A DNA stretch of 25,565 bases from Candidatus Wolframiiraptor sp. EX4484-121 (GCA_002255105.1 NJEK01000003.1:1-25565), one strand, 5' to 3'. Numbered from the stretch's first letter, positions 1 through 7,865 are shown. The notes: generated by a model from the sequence alone, not told the origin. Program-made: numbers and translations.

Positions 1-207
1 AGCATACCTATAGAAGATCTCATCTAAGGCGTCGTCGGTCATCACCACAAATGGGTTCCCTCCCCTAATCAGAACATGCTTATAGAGTTCTCTGATGAGC
101 GGTAGAGCCTCGATCCCCGCCGTTATCAATACCTCATCTCCGTCCCTAACCTCGACGCTATAGCTTGTTAAGAGATCTGCCAACCTACTGACCCTAGGAT
201 CTGCCAT
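1..207 (-). CDS. M29-family aminopeptidase, N-terminal part (partial)
   Basis: The gene starts at ATG 205-207 and runs off the left edge, leaving 69 codons. The visible start, MADPRVSRLADLL, followed by a GDEVLIT segment and an LIRELYKHVLIRGGNPFV segment, is the typical N-terminus of M29 (thermophilic AmpS/PepS-type) metallo-aminopeptidases, which are cytoplasmic and remove N-terminal residues from peptides. The metal ligands of this family lie further downstream and are outside the window, so activity cannot be judged. An AT-rich TATA-like stretch near 238-247 lies about 25-30 nt before the expected transcript start. This fits its own promoter rather than read-through from the GGGP synthase gene upstream. 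The family call rests on the N-terminus only. Confidence 0.72.
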   Translation of the reverse strand, partial: MADPRVSRLADLLTSYSVEVRDGDEVLITAGIEALPLIRELYKHVLIRGGNPFVVMTDDALDEIFYRYA

Positions 208-268
208 AAGGGATCATGTAATATGACCTACCGCGACTTAATAATTGTTAACATTCGGCTAAGTTAAC

Positions 269-1042
269 TCAACTTTTACTTCTTCTCGCGTAGCTTTTGA
301 CAACCCCTATCAAGGTCTTTAATGCGTCTTCACCTCTCTCCGCCATGGTCCCCGTCACAACTATATCCGCCCCGGCATCCAGGGTTCTCTTCATCTGGTC
401 GATTGACCTGATCCCACCTCCAACGATTAATGGGATGTCTATCGACGACTTGACAGCTTGAACGACATTCGCCGGAACCGGGGATGGAGCTCCCGACCCC
501 GCCTCAAGATAGACGAACCTGAGCCCCATGTATTGCGCGGCGAGGGCGTAGGCGACCACCACCTTCGGCTTGTTCATAGGTAGGGGGAGGGCTCTCCCCA
601 TCGCCGAGACCGCGCTCTCAGCCCCGAATACCAAGTACCCCATGGGGATTGCCTCCAAGCCGTATCTCCTTATGAATAGGGCTCCCTGCATCTGGGCCCC
701 GATCACATAATACCATTCAACCGAGTTTAATAGGATCATATACCATACCGCGTCCGCGTATCTGCTTAAGGCTTGAACATTATTTGGGAAGATTATGATC
801 GGTATATCCACCTCCTCCCTCAACGCCATTATGATTTGATCCATCTCCGACTGGGATGAGACCGTTGATCCCCCAACCATTATCGCCGAACTCCCGGCCT
901 CCTCGGAAGCCTTGGCGACCCTTTGAGCCGATGATATGGTGAAGTTCTCGGGATCCAGGAGGGTCATGTGTATAGGCCCCTTCTCCAATTCATCCAAGAT
1001 ATATCGCTCAACTCTCCCAATCCTGATAGCCCTCGGCGTCAT
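269..1042 (-). CDS. Geranylgeranylglyceryl phosphate synthase (GGGPS)
   Basis: This 257-residue protein should catalyse the first ether-forming step of archaeal membrane lipid synthesis, joining sn-glycerol-1-phosphate to geranylgeranyl diphosphate. It shows the TIM-barrel PcrB/GGGPS pattern: [10 protein letters not shown] near residues 25-34, VGGST near 57-61, the phosphate-binding [12 protein letters not shown] segment in the second half, VGGGIRS and the VTGTMAE loop near the C-terminus. The length is normal for the archaeal family. The ATG at 1040-1042 has a TATA-like palindromic AT tract (1064-1077) about 27 nt upstream, so the mRNA is probably leaderless. It is on the same strand as the Elf1-like gene upstream but seems to have its own promoter. 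The gene is strong evidence for an archaeal host. Confidence 0.95.
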   Translation of the reverse strand: MTPRAIRIGRVERYILDELEKGPIHMTLLDPENFTISSAQRVAKASEEAGSSAIMVGGSTVSSQSEMDQIIMALREEVDIPIIIFPNNVQALSRYADAVWYMILLNSVEWYYVIGAQMQGALFIRRYGLEAIPMGYLVFGAESAVSAMGRALPLPMNKPKVVVAYALAAQYMGLRFVYLEAGSGAPSPVPANVVQAVKSSIDIPLIVGGGIRSIDQMKRTLDAGADIVVTGTMAERGEDALKTLIGVVKSYARRSKS

Positions 1043-1063
1043 CGGCCAAATACTCCTTAAACT

Positions 1064-1078
1064 CTTAATATATTAAAG
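1064..1078 (-). promoter_or_regulatory. TATA-box promoter of the GGGPS gene
   Basis: A near-palindromic AT tract (CTTTAATATATTAAG on the minus strand) is centred about 27 nt before the GGGPS ATG. This is archaeal TATA spacing for a leaderless transcript. Read by eye, no scoring done. Confidence 0.5.
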
Positions 1079-1113
1079 TTCCTTGAAGATCTTCTGCCGA
1101 AGCATCCACGGTA

Positions 1114-1404
1114 TCATTCACCGGTCGTTGAAAGCTCGGCCGACTCCGCCGGCGAGGGCTCCGCCGATTTCTTGGATCCCGTGACAATATCGTAGAATTC
1201 GGCGTACGCGTCGACGGCCATGTATGATGGCAGCCATCTGACCCTGGCATGCGCCTTACAGTTTGAGCATATCACCTCGGCGTAATCCGATCCATCCTCG
1301 TGGTAGACCGCCACGGCCTCCTCATTACAAACTGGACACGTGAAGACCTTCGGCAGGGGTTTGATGATCTTCTTCCGGATCTTCCTTCTACGCCTCCTAC
1401 CCAT
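1114..1404 (-). CDS. Elf1-like transcription elongation factor (ELOF1 family)
   Basis: This 96-residue protein has a very basic start (MGRRRRRKIRKK), then a four-cysteine zinc ribbon: C23-x2-C26 in FTCPVCNEE and C46-x2-C49 in VICSNCKAH, followed by an aromatic/acidic VDAYAEFYDIV segment. This is the ELOF1/Elf1 plan. Family members bind RNA polymerase at the DNA-entry side and help elongation on packaged DNA; in archaea they are mainly reported from the TACK/eukaryote-related side. The last 18 residues are Ser/Pro/Glu/Ala-rich and probably disordered. The ATG at 1402-1404 is the natural start because the basic tail precedes the ribbon. It is divergent from the gene at 1487. Confidence 0.88.
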   Translation of the reverse strand: MGRRRRRKIRKKIIKPLPKVFTCPVCNEEAVAVYHEDGSDYAEVICSNCKAHARVRWLPSYMAVDAYAEFYDIVTGSKKSAEPSPAESAELSTTGE

Positions 1405-1435
1405 CTCCGATCCTCGTCAAATATGTTGCGCGGCC

Positions 1436-1452
1436 GACTTAAAATCTTATTC
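1436..1452. promoter_or_regulatory. Candidate shared divergent promoter (Elf1-like gene / RuvC-like gene)
   Basis: The 82-nt gap between two divergent genes contains an AT tract, ACTTAAAATCTTATT, that reads as a TATA-like element on both strands. It sits about 30-40 nt from each start codon. Both directions are inferred by eye. Confidence 0.35.
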
Positions 1453-1486
1453 CATGAAGACCTATTAGACTCCGCCGCAAATTATC

Positions 1487-2125
1487 TTGGGGTTGAGGAG
1501 AGGGGAGCCGATCATAGGTCTACTCACATCAGATATGCGGTTTGGAAACATGGTTAAGGAGATGGCGTCGACCCTAGGCGTCAGGGTGAAGCATGTCCTG
1601 AGCTTAGACGAGCTCCCCCTCTCGATAAGGGTGGTGATAGCGGAGAAGAGGGAGGGGTTGGATGATCGGGGAAGAATTATACTTTACAGGGAAGATTATG
1701 ACTCGATCGAGGAGCTCGTTGAACGGGCATCGGAGATAGCCGTTGGAGAGCTTCGATATAAGCTGGCGGCGGCAGCGATAGACCCGGGGAAGAGCATAGG
1801 GGTTGCATACGTCTTGAATCATAGGGTGATTAGGACGAGGAGGTATGGGATCGTTGAGAGCCTCTTAGACGATTTAAGCAGGTTCATGAAAACCCACTCG
1901 GGTGCTGAGAGGAAGTACGTCTTGATAGGGGCCACATCTAATCCTGAGAATGCGAGGGTCATAGCCCGGAAGATCGCAAAAGCGCTCTATGGAAGAGGTG
2001 TGATCGTGAAGCTCGTGGACGAGTCGAATACGAGTAAGGGCTTGATTCCGAGGATGAGGGGCATGAGTAAGGATGAATACTCCGCTTTAATGCTCTCCCT
2101 GAGAAATATCTTAAAGCTGAGGTGA
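1487..2125 (+). CDS. RuvC/YqgF-like (RNase H fold) archaeal protein of unknown role
   Basis: A 212-residue protein. Residues 8-55 look like a small alpha/beta domain (PIIGLLTSDMRFG...RVVIAEK). The C-terminal half carries three acidic motifs spaced like a RuvC/YqgF fold: IDPGKSIGVAYV (D99), LVDESNTSKG (D178/E179, similar to the DER-TT motif of YqgF-type resolvases) and SKDEYSALMLSLR (D196/E197). A metal-dependent RNase H-like nuclease is therefore plausible but unproven. The start is uncertain: TTG at 1487 or TTG at 1493, and the N-terminal strand makes a later start unlikely. Its stop overlaps the beginning of the Clp1/Grc3 frame, so the two are probably coupled. It could be a DNA resolvase-like enzyme or an RNA-processing partner of the kinase. 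Confidence 0.7.
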   Translation: MGLRRGEPIIGLLTSDMRFGNMVKEMASTLGVRVKHVLSLDELPLSIRVVIAEKREGLDDRGRIILYREDYDSIEELVERASEIAVGELRYKLAAAAIDPGKSIGVAYVLNHRVIRTRRYGIVESLLDDLSRFMKTHSGAERKYVLIGATSNPENARVIARKIAKALYGRGVIVKLVDESNTSKGLIPRMRGMSKDEYSALMLSLRNILKLR

Positions 2126-2130
2126 CGCGG

Positions 2131-3330
2131 ATGCCCAGGCTCGAGGTCGGGGCTGGAAGCACGGTGATACTCTATGGCCCTGCGTCTGCGACCCTAATCA
2201 GCGGTAAAGCCTCGATCCTAGATCATCAGCTTAAGCCCAAGAAGAGGGTCGTCGTGAAGAGCTGGAGGTCTAGGCCCATCTATGTGGAGGAGGATTCCGT
2301 GATCGAGTGCGTTCACGGCGAGGGAGGCGGATTTGAGATTCTAGACGTCGACACGGTTCCAGCCGGATGGAGGGAGGTCGTCGAAGAACTCGGCTCTTGG
2401 AAGGGTTTGATAGCTGTTTACGGGGGAGTCGACTCCGGTAAGACCAGCCTAGCAACTCTGATCGCGAATAACCTAGTTAAATTGCATGGAGCCTCGGCCT
2501 ACATAGACCTGGACTTAGGCCAGTCTAACATCTGTCCTCCGACGACGATCGGGTATGTTAAGCTTAGGAGAACGGTTCCGGATATCTCGGCTTTGAGGAT
2601 GGACTACGGAGAGGTCGTCGGATATACTTCTCCAACACCATTAGTTAAGAGGCATGTCGAGATGGCTGGGAGAATCTTGAGCAAGCTTAAGAGCGGGGGA
2701 ATCGAGCCGTGCGTGGCGGATCTCGATGGATGGATCTCCGGAGGCCAAGCCCTCAAGCATAAGCTCATGCTCTTCGAGGTTCTAAGGCCGAAGCTCATCT
2801 TATCGATAGGGAGTTTATCGAGTGATCTGAGGAACCTATGCAGGGATATTGGATCGGATGTCAGGGAGCTTTCACCACCTCTAAAGGTTAGGAGGAGGGA
2901 GCCTTCGGCCAGGAGGAGGCTTAGATCCATGGCATATAGCAGGTTTCTGAGAAACTCTGTCTTAAGGAAGATTCCCATAAGCTGGGCTAGAGTTGAGGAT
3001 CTGATGGGGGTTGGGGACGTTCAAGAGATCTCGTCGAGGGTCGCGAAACTCGCTTCAGCCTATATCGAGGAGAATGATCTGATAGTGGATTCGAAGGGCT
3101 TAAAGGCTTTGGAGGAGATCTCGAAGAGAGGGGTCGGGGTTCTATCCTACCTATATGATCCGGCCGACAACTTTTCGGGAATAGGCCTCTTGACCGCTTT
3201 CAATCCGGACAAGAATTACCTGAAGATCTACACGCCTTTCAAGCATCAGGTGAAGAAGATCGTGATCGGATCGATCCTCCTATCGGCTGACGGCGAAGAA
3301 CTCTATTCGACTCCGCCCAACATGCTTTAA
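2131..3330 (+). CDS. Clp1/Grc3-type polyribonucleotide 5'-hydroxyl kinase
   Basis: This cytoplasmic P-loop enzyme should phosphorylate RNA 5'-OH ends using NTP, as in the Clp1/Grc3/Nol9 family of RNA processing and repair. It has an N-terminal beta-rich region with EVGAGSTVILYGPASATLISG, a Walker A motif VYGGVDSGKTSLA near residues 97-108, the YIDLDLGQSN Walker-B-like segment near 125-135 followed by PPTTIGYVKL, and a C-terminal beta domain ending in YTPFKHQVKKIVIGSILL. About 400 residues is usual for archaeal members. I chose ATG 2131 because GGTGA at 2121-2125 gives a well-spaced ribosome site; a GTG at 2122 overlapping the upstream stop is the alternative. Its TAA stop overlaps the stop of the convergent GINS gene. 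Confidence 0.87.
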   Translation: MPRLEVGAGSTVILYGPASATLISGKASILDHQLKPKKRVVVKSWRSRPIYVEEDSVIECVHGEGGGFEILDVDTVPAGWREVVEELGSWKGLIAVYGGVDSGKTSLATLIANNLVKLHGASAYIDLDLGQSNICPPTTIGYVKLRRTVPDISALRMDYGEVVGYTSPTPLVKRHVEMAGRILSKLKSGGIEPCVADLDGWISGGQALKHKLMLFEVLRPKLILSIGSLSSDLRNLCRDIGSDVRELSPPLKVRRREPSARRRLRSMAYSRFLRNSVLRKIPISWARVEDLMGVGDVQEISSRVAKLASAYIEENDLIVDSKGLKALEEISKRGVGVLSYLYDPADNFSGIGLLTAFNPDKNYLKIYTPFKHQVKKIVIGSILLSADGEELYSTPPNML

Positions 3331-3920
3331 TCACCCTTCTTCCCATGCTCAGGCTCAAGCACCCTCAAAACTCGCACCACATCCTTCATCTCCAAGATCT
3401 TCGCATTCTCAGGCGGTAGAACCGCTATGTCTCCGGGCTTGAACGGCCCATAGGCTCTGCGATCCGGAGTTACTATCTTGCCGTGTTCTTTGAGGAAGTA
3501 GACCGGGACTAGGATTGACTTTATCTCCCTCCAGTCCCTGTACGCAACCGAGACCATAAGCTCCCTAACTCTCCTCCTATACTCCTTAACGGATTCCAGC
3601 AGGTTCAGGTATATTCTGGACTCGAAGTCGAATAGGTTTTCGGGAGATCCCTCTTGAAGGACTAGGTTTAGGATCTTTCTGAGCCTAAGCCCGAACAGCT
3701 CGTTCAGTAGGGATGTCACCGCCTCAAGCTCAGCCCTCTTAAGCTCATATGAGAGGCTCTGCCTATCGGAGACTTTTAGGTAATGTTTAACGCTCCCAAC
3801 ATATTCTTGGACTCTCCGCGCAAAATCCTCTGGGAGCTTTACGAGTCCTTCGCTCTCCCTCTCCCTCCTCCAAAGAGTGGTTAGGAGCTCATAGATCGAC
3901 TGCCCCGAGCTCTCGTCCAT
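3327..3920 (-). CDS. GINS complex subunit, Gins51 (Sld5/Psf1) type
   Basis: A replication factor of the CMG-like helicase that links MCM and GAN/Cdc45-type nuclease to the fork. The 197-residue protein begins with an alpha-helical A domain (IYELLTTLWRRERESEGLVKLPEDFARRVQEY is the typical Gins51 opening, here cut in two by type: LWRRERES and LVKLPEDF). It ends with the small beta-rich B domain, visible as AYGPFKPGDIAVLPPENAKIL, which defines the A-B order of Gins51. Primase small subunit lies directly upstream on the same strand, a common archaeal arrangement. I start at ATG 3918-3920; a TTG three bases earlier is also open, but the TATA-like box at 3943-3950 places transcription at the ATG. 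Confidence 0.85.
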   Translation of the reverse strand: MDESSGQSIYELLTTLWRRERESEGLVKLPEDFARRVQEYVGSVKHYLKVSDRQSLSYELKRAELEAVTSLLNELFGLRLRKILNLVLQEGSPENLFDFESRIYLNLLESVKEYRRRVRELMVSVAYRDWREIKSILVPVYFLKEHGKIVTPDRRAYGPFKPGDIAVLPPENAKILEMKDVVRVLRVLEPEHGKKGD

Positions 3921-3942
3921 CAACCATAGACAGGCTTCAAGT

Positions 3943-3950
3943 GTTATAAA
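3943..3950 (-). promoter_or_regulatory. TATA box of the GINS gene (leaderless)
   Basis: TTTATAAC on the minus strand lies in the 40-nt gap between primase and GINS, centred about 26 nt before the GINS ATG. This suggests GINS can be expressed separately from primase. Confidence 0.55.
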
Positions 3951-3960
3951 TGGAATCTCT

Positions 3961-5178
3961 TTATGGGAGCGTTGCGGCGCCCTTACAAAGGAGTAGGATC
4001 GCGGCGGCGGCTGGAAGCCTCCTCAGCCCGCTTTCACAGGCCTCGAACTCCACCTCGCCAAGCTTGAATCTTGGAGCCCTTATCACGTATACCGTGAGCT
4101 CCTCGTCCATCGGTAGGGCCACGGCCTCGGACATCGGCTCGAACTCGTCAAGCTCGTTTGGATCGAACATCTTCGCCATCAGCCCAGTCTTTCCATTTAG
4201 AGAGTTTCCGAGCCTTAGAAGCCTGTGAACGTCTTGGGTCACTACCACGTCTATATGGGCTGAAGCGGCCTCCCTCGCGGCCTCGAAGAGCGCCCTCCTA
4301 AGTTTAGGTCTCATGAGGTTCCATGGAACGCTCCCCCCCAAGGCTTTCGAGACCTCCTCGATTTCATCGATTAATGTCTGGGCCATCGAATCCCCCACAA
4401 CCTCTCTCAGGGCTTCATAGTTTTTGGAGGCGAGGAGCTCGAATGCGGCTCTGGCGATCCTACCCCTCCAGCCCAGATCCTCCAGCTTGGGAGCAGTCTC
4501 CAAGTCTATCGCCCTTCCCTCCAAGCCCATAAGCCTCATGCTCAGCCCGGTTCCGGTTATGTAGTCTATCAGTTCCTTACGCTCAGCCTGATCGAGTTCT
4601 AGGATCGATTCATCCTCGACGACTAGATGATATCCCCTATTCCCCGAGAAGGCGGCCCTAAACCTCTGGAACCCGAAGTCGTCTTCCAGGAAGCCTAGGA
4701 GCTTTCTGGCCTCCTCCCTCGCCGCCTCCAAGCATAGGTCGCATACCCACTCAACCTTCATCAAGGGTTGACCGCAGTCGGGGCATAGATCCAAGCTCGC
4801 CGGATACGCTCTCCTACAGCGTCTACAGACCTTGAAGTCGTGCCTCTTCCTGCACGGCGTCTTGAGGTGATCCGCGTCTATATCGAAGATGAGCTCGGCT
4901 CCAAGCCAGCCCTTCGAATCCATAGGAGCCCTCGGATACTTGTAGAATGCGGCCGAGTGGTAGATGTGTAGCGGCGTATCCTCGGCCATCTTCTCCCAAA
5001 GCTCTTGGGGAGAGTTGAAGCTTAGATGCCTGACCATGAGCTTCTTCTCGAACGTGAAGTATCCGAACTCCCTCTCGGGAAGCCTGCTCGGTACGTAGAG
5101 TTTCGAGGAGTTCCTCCTGTAGAAGTTCTTGAAGAATCTCTTCACGATCAGCGAATCCGCTTCGGAGATGAAGCTCAT
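3961..5178 (-). CDS. priS: DNA primase small (catalytic) subunit, archaeo-eukaryotic type
   Basis: The catalytic subunit of archaeal primase makes RNA/DNA primers with the large subunit PriL, which is not in this window. Within 405 residues it shows the catalytic DxD pair in LIFDIDADHL (D99, D101), the SGNRGYHLVV nucleotide-binding segment in the middle, a later acidic SAHIDVVVTQDVHRLLR segment supplying the third Asp, and an inserted cysteine-rich knob with C109, C118, C121, C132, C135, C146 and C149. That could hold one or two zinc ions, since PriS normally has one zinc site. The ATG at 5176-5178 has AGGT a few bases upstream. A small membrane ORF ends 7 nt before it and GINS follows 40 nt after it. 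Confidence 0.93.
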   Translation of the reverse strand: MSFISEADSLIVKRFFKNFYRRNSSKLYVPSRLPEREFGYFTFEKKLMVRHLSFNSPQELWEKMAEDTPLHIYHSAAFYKYPRAPMDSKGWLGAELIFDIDADHLKTPCRKRHDFKVCRRCRRAYPASLDLCPDCGQPLMKVEWVCDLCLEAAREEARKLLGFLEDDFGFQRFRAAFSGNRGYHLVVEDESILELDQAERKELIDYITGTGLSMRLMGLEGRAIDLETAPKLEDLGWRGRIARAAFELLASKNYEALREVVGDSMAQTLIDEIEEVSKALGGSVPWNLMRPKLRRALFEAAREAASAHIDVVVTQDVHRLLRLGNSLNGKTGLMAKMFDPNELDEFEPMSEAVALPMDEELTVYVIRAPRFKLGEVEFEACESGLRRLPAAAAILLLCKGAATLP

Positions 5179-5184
5179 CCCAAC

Positions 5185-5298
5185 CTAGCCCTTCTCAAGA
5201 GACTTATAGATGGTATATATTATCAGGATTATGAGGACGGCGAGGGCGAGCCAGAAGATGCTCCTATACAGGAGGTCTATGAAGGCCTCAACCGTCAT
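5185..5298 (-). CDS. Putative 37-residue single-pass membrane peptide upstream of primase
   Basis: A short frame with ATG at 5296-5298 and TAG at 5185-5187. It translates to an amphipathic start (MTVEAFIDLLYRS), one continuous hydrophobic stretch (IFWLALAVLIILIIYTIY) long enough to cross a membrane, and a basic end (KSLEKG). It lies in the 154-nt gap between glycerate kinase and primase, 6 nt before the primase ATG, so the two would share a transcript. A TTAATTAAC element at 5328-5336 is about 30 nt before its ATG. No family is recognised. The hydrophobic core with charged flanks argues for a real gene, but a chance frame cannot be excluded. Confidence 0.5.
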   Translation of the reverse strand: MTVEAFIDLLYRSIFWLALAVLIILIIYTIYKSLEKG

Positions 5299-5332
5299 CC
5301 AAACCCGGTTCAAACCGTGTGAAGCCAGTTAA

Positions 5333-6715
5333 TTAACTTCTCCCTTTCAGCAATAACACCACGTCGCCCACATTCGTCCCAGTATAGCCCGTGATTATCA
5401 GCCCTCCGACACGCTTAAAGAAGGTGTTTGAGTCGTTCTCGGCCAAGAACTCGGCCGGGTTTAGGCCGAGTCTCAGGGCATCCTGATAGGTTTCCCCATC
5501 CACTATCGCCCCTGCGGCGTCGGTCGGCCCATCAACCCCATCGGTTCCAACGCTCACCAGGCAGCAGTTCCCGAGATCTCTCAGCTTAATTGAGGCTGAG
5601 AGGGCGAGTTCCTGGTTTCTCCCGCCGGTTCCCCGACCCCTAACGGTGACGGTCGTCTCTCCGCCCATGACTATAGCATGCCTCCCCCTCCGCTCAGATA
5701 ATTGTCTGAGGAGTCCGGCGGCGAAGACCCCTATCTCCCTGGCCTCCCCCTCCATAAACCTCGTCAAGATCATGGACCTATATCCCCTGGATCTGAGATA
5801 TCTCTCGGCGGCCTTGCAGGCGTCCCCTACGCTGGCCACGATGAGGTTTACGATCCTCCTAAAGAGGGGGTCTCCGGGCTTAGGGGTCTCCTCAACCTTG
5901 CCGTCGAGGCCAAGCCTTATCCTACGCCTCACCGCCTCGGGGATCTTATCCCATAAACCATACCTGCTTAAGACCTCATATGCGTCTCTAAAGGTGGTTG
6001 GATCGGGGGCAGTTGGCCCGGATCCTATCGCCTCGAGCTTGTCCCCGACGACATCCGAGATTATCAGAGAGATTACGAGGCCCCTTGAGAGCTTCTTCCC
6101 CAGCAATCCCCCCTTTATCCCAGAGATATGCCTCCTCACGGCGTTTATCTCATCTATGCTCGCCCCGCTCGCTAGGAGGAGCCTCGTGACCTCGACCTTA
6201 TCCTGAAGAGTTAGAGGATCGGCTGGCATCGGGAGTAGGGCCGACGCGCCGCCTGATAGAAGGAATATCGTGAGAGTCTTCTCCCCAACTCCCTCGGCAT
6301 ATTCCAGAATCCTCGACGCGGCCTTGACTCCAAGCTCGCTTGGTATGGGGTGGGTTGAGGGCAGAACCTCCAGCTTTTCCAGCCTCGCCTCCTCGGCAAG
6401 CTCCCTCGGCGCCACGACCGCCCCTCCGCTGATGAAGTCCCCTAAGACCTCCTCGATATACTTGGCCATCCCGATCGAAGCCTTACCGGCGCCGAGGACG
6501 AGTATCCTCTCAAACCTCTTTAAGTCCATCCTCCTATTCGCCGCGATCAGCACGCTCCCCCTCTTCCTAAGGTTCCTCTTGAGAGAGTTTCTCGGGGTCA
6601 CGCTCCCTATCGCCGCCTCAACAGCTCTGAGGGCGTGGCGTCTAAGCCTCGCGAGAACTCCGCCCCTCATCCCGACGAGCTCATCGAAATTCGAGATGAG
6701 AGCATCTTTATCCAT
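5333..6715 (-). CDS. Glycerate 2-kinase (MOFRL/GckA family)
   Basis: Should convert D-glycerate plus ATP to 2-phosphoglycerate, the entry to lower glycolysis from the non-phosphorylating Entner-Doudoroff branch or from serine/glyoxylate breakdown. The 460-residue length is normal for archaeal class II glycerate kinases. Visible marks are VLGAGKASIGMAKYIEEVL near residues 73-91, the LLSGGASALLPMP loop, INAVRRHISGIKGG, and the C-terminal MOFRL domain with MGGETTVTVRG, GGRNQELALSA and SVGTDGVDGPTDAAGA. ATG 6713-6715 is followed by MDKDALISNFDELV, a normal start. It is divergent from the acyltransferase gene. The KDG kinase and KDPG aldolase elsewhere in the window suggest a linked role in sugar-acid breakdown. 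Confidence 0.92.
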   Translation of the reverse strand: MDKDALISNFDELVGMRGGVLARLRRHALRAVEAAIGSVTPRNSLKRNLRKRGSVLIAANRRMDLKRFERILVLGAGKASIGMAKYIEEVLGDFISGGAVVAPRELAEEARLEKLEVLPSTHPIPSELGVKAASRILEYAEGVGEKTLTIFLLSGGASALLPMPADPLTLQDKVEVTRLLLASGASIDEINAVRRHISGIKGGLLGKKLSRGLVISLIISDVVGDKLEAIGSGPTAPDPTTFRDAYEVLSRYGLWDKIPEAVRRRIRLGLDGKVEETPKPGDPLFRRIVNLIVASVGDACKAAERYLRSRGYRSMILTRFMEGEAREIGVFAAGLLRQLSERRGRHAIVMGGETTVTVRGRGTGGRNQELALSASIKLRDLGNCCLVSVGTDGVDGPTDAAGAIVDGETYQDALRLGLNPAEFLAENDSNTFFKRVGGLIITGYTGTNVGDVVLLLKGRS

Positions 6716-6760
6716 AAGCCATTAATTAGCGAGGCCTTCCGGATTAATATGTTCTACAAC

Positions 6761-6770
6761 ACATATTTTA
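6761..6770 (+). promoter_or_regulatory. TATA box of the hexapeptide acyltransferase gene
   Basis: ACATATTTTA sits 25-34 nt before the ATG at 6795, and no Shine-Dalgarno sequence precedes the start. A leaderless transcript is therefore likely. Confidence 0.5.
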
Positions 6771-6794
6771 GAGAACGGGTAGGTTCAAGGGTCG

Positions 6795-7505
6795 ATGGCG
6801 GGCTACGTCTCGAAGAGGGCGCAGGTCCATGGGGCCGTCATGGAGAACGCGATAGTGCTCGGGGGGAGCATCATAGGGGAGGAGGCGTTGATCGATAACT
6901 GGGTGTATGTCGGCTATCCAAGTAGGAGGAAGCTGAAACGGCTTCCGAGGGGGATTCAGGAGCTGGACTCGATCAGCGACGGAGCTAGGATAGGGAGGGG
7001 GTGCGTCATCAGGGGTCTCACCGTAATCTATGAGGGAGCCGAGCTAGGAGACTTCGTGGAGACCGGACATGGAGTATTGATAAGGGAGAACTCGAGGATA
7101 GGGTCTGGGTCGAGGATAGGGAGCTTCAGCCAGCTCGATGGGGAGGTTTACGTGGGCGAGAACGTGAACATCCAGTCCATGGCCTACCTACCCCACCTAA
7201 CATGGGTCGGCGACGATGTGTTCATAGGGCCTAACGTGATCGTGACGAACGACCGATATCCCGTGAGCAGGAGATTAAGCGGAGTCAGGATAGGAAGGGG
7301 GGCCATAATCGGGGCCGGCGCCGTGCTGATCGCTGGGATAGAGGTTGGGGAGAACTCGATTATAGCCGCTGGATCGATAGTGACTAGGGATGTTCCGGCG
7401 AACTCGATGGTGATGGGGGCTCCCGCAAGGGTCAGGCTCAGTAGGGCGGAGTATGAGGAGAGGAAGAGGCTCTATGAGGGCGGTGGGGGCAATGCTCCGG
7501 GATAA
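6795..7505 (+). CDS. Left-handed beta-helix (hexapeptide repeat) acyltransferase
   Basis: A 236-residue protein made largely of hexapeptide repeats of the [IVL]-G-x4 type, for example ARIGRGCVI, SRIGSGSRIGSF, VYVGENVNI, VFIGPNVIV, VRIGRGAIIGAGAVLIAGI and GENSIIAAGSIVTRDVPANSM. It ends with the classic GAPARVR segment of sugar O-/N-acetyltransferases. Such enzymes act as trimers and transfer an acetyl or other acyl group from CoA, often to a nucleotide-linked amino sugar. The substrate cannot be read from the sequence, and no sugar-synthesis genes flank it. The C-terminal tail EYEERKRLYEGGGGNAPG is probably flexible. Start at ATG 6795. Confidence 0.88.
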   Translation: MAGYVSKRAQVHGAVMENAIVLGGSIIGEEALIDNWVYVGYPSRRKLKRLPRGIQELDSISDGARIGRGCVIRGLTVIYEGAELGDFVETGHGVLIRENSRIGSGSRIGSFSQLDGEVYVGENVNIQSMAYLPHLTWVGDDVFIGPNVIVTNDRYPVSRRLSGVRIGRGAIIGAGAVLIAGIEVGENSIIAAGSIVTRDVPANSMVMGAPARVRLSRAEYEERKRLYEGGGGNAPG

Positions 7506-7507
7506 GC

Positions 7508-7548
7508 CTTATATAACCCAATCAACTATACTTCTTGAAAAAGGAGGT
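7508..7548 (+). promoter_or_regulatory. Promoter and strong ribosome site of the eIF1 gene
   Basis: A TATA box CTTATATAA at 7508-7516 is followed by GGAGGT at 7543-7548, five nt before ATG 7554. This is one of the few clearly leadered genes here, with a predicted 5' leader of roughly 15 nt. Confidence 0.6.
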
Positions 7549-7553
7549 AGGTA

Positions 7554-7865
7554 ATGGGGGAGGAGATCTGCCCAATCTGCGGGCTTCCGAAGTCCTTATG
7601 TGTATGCGGGACGATAAGCCGAGAACAGCAGAGGATCAAGGTGAAGCTTGAGACTAGGAAGTGGGGGAAGCCTGTAACCATAATCGAGGGATTGGATAAT
7701 GGGGTGGAGGACCTGCATAAGCTCGCGAAGAAGTTCAAGTCTCTGTGCGCGTCGGGTGGAACGGTCAAGAACGGGCTGATAATCCTTCAGGGAGACCATC
7801 GGAAAAAAGTTAAGGAGATATTGGTGTCGATGGGACATAGGGAGGAGAACATAGAGGTACTTTAG
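7554..7865 (+). CDS. Translation initiation factor aIF1 (SUI1/eIF1 family)
   Basis: A factor on the small ribosomal subunit that checks start-codon selection. It is 103 residues long. An N-terminal zinc knuckle (C6-x2-C9, C16-x-C18 in EICPICGLPKSLCVCG) is followed by the SUI1 core: ETRKWGKPVTIIEGLD, LAKKFKSLCASGGTVKNGLIILQGDHRKKVKEIL and a final VSMGHREENIEVL strand. The knuckle and length match archaeal SUI1 proteins. The ribosome site makes the ATG at 7554 secure. Its TAG stop overlaps the TAA stop of the convergent TFB gene by the shared TTA. Confidence 0.93.
   Translation: MGEEICPICGLPKSLCVCGTISREQQRIKVKLETRKWGKPVTIIEGLDNGVEDLHKLAKKFKSLCASGGTVKNGLIILQGDHRKKVKEILVSMGHREENIEVL

Noticed and set aside
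1300..1557. Plus-strand 85-codon frame overlapping the Elf1-like gene and the RuvC-like gene start
   Set aside because: No protein-like pattern, and it conflicts with two genes that have motifs.
2122..2124. GTG start for the Clp1/Grc3 kinase
   Set aside because: ATG 2131 has GGTGA at ideal spacing; the GTG overlaps that ribosome site and the previous stop.
6270..6725. Long plus-strand frame opposite glycerate kinase
   Set aside because: Ser/Leu/Ala-rich low-complexity composition typical of the antisense of a GC-rich coding frame; the minus-strand gene has clear family motifs.
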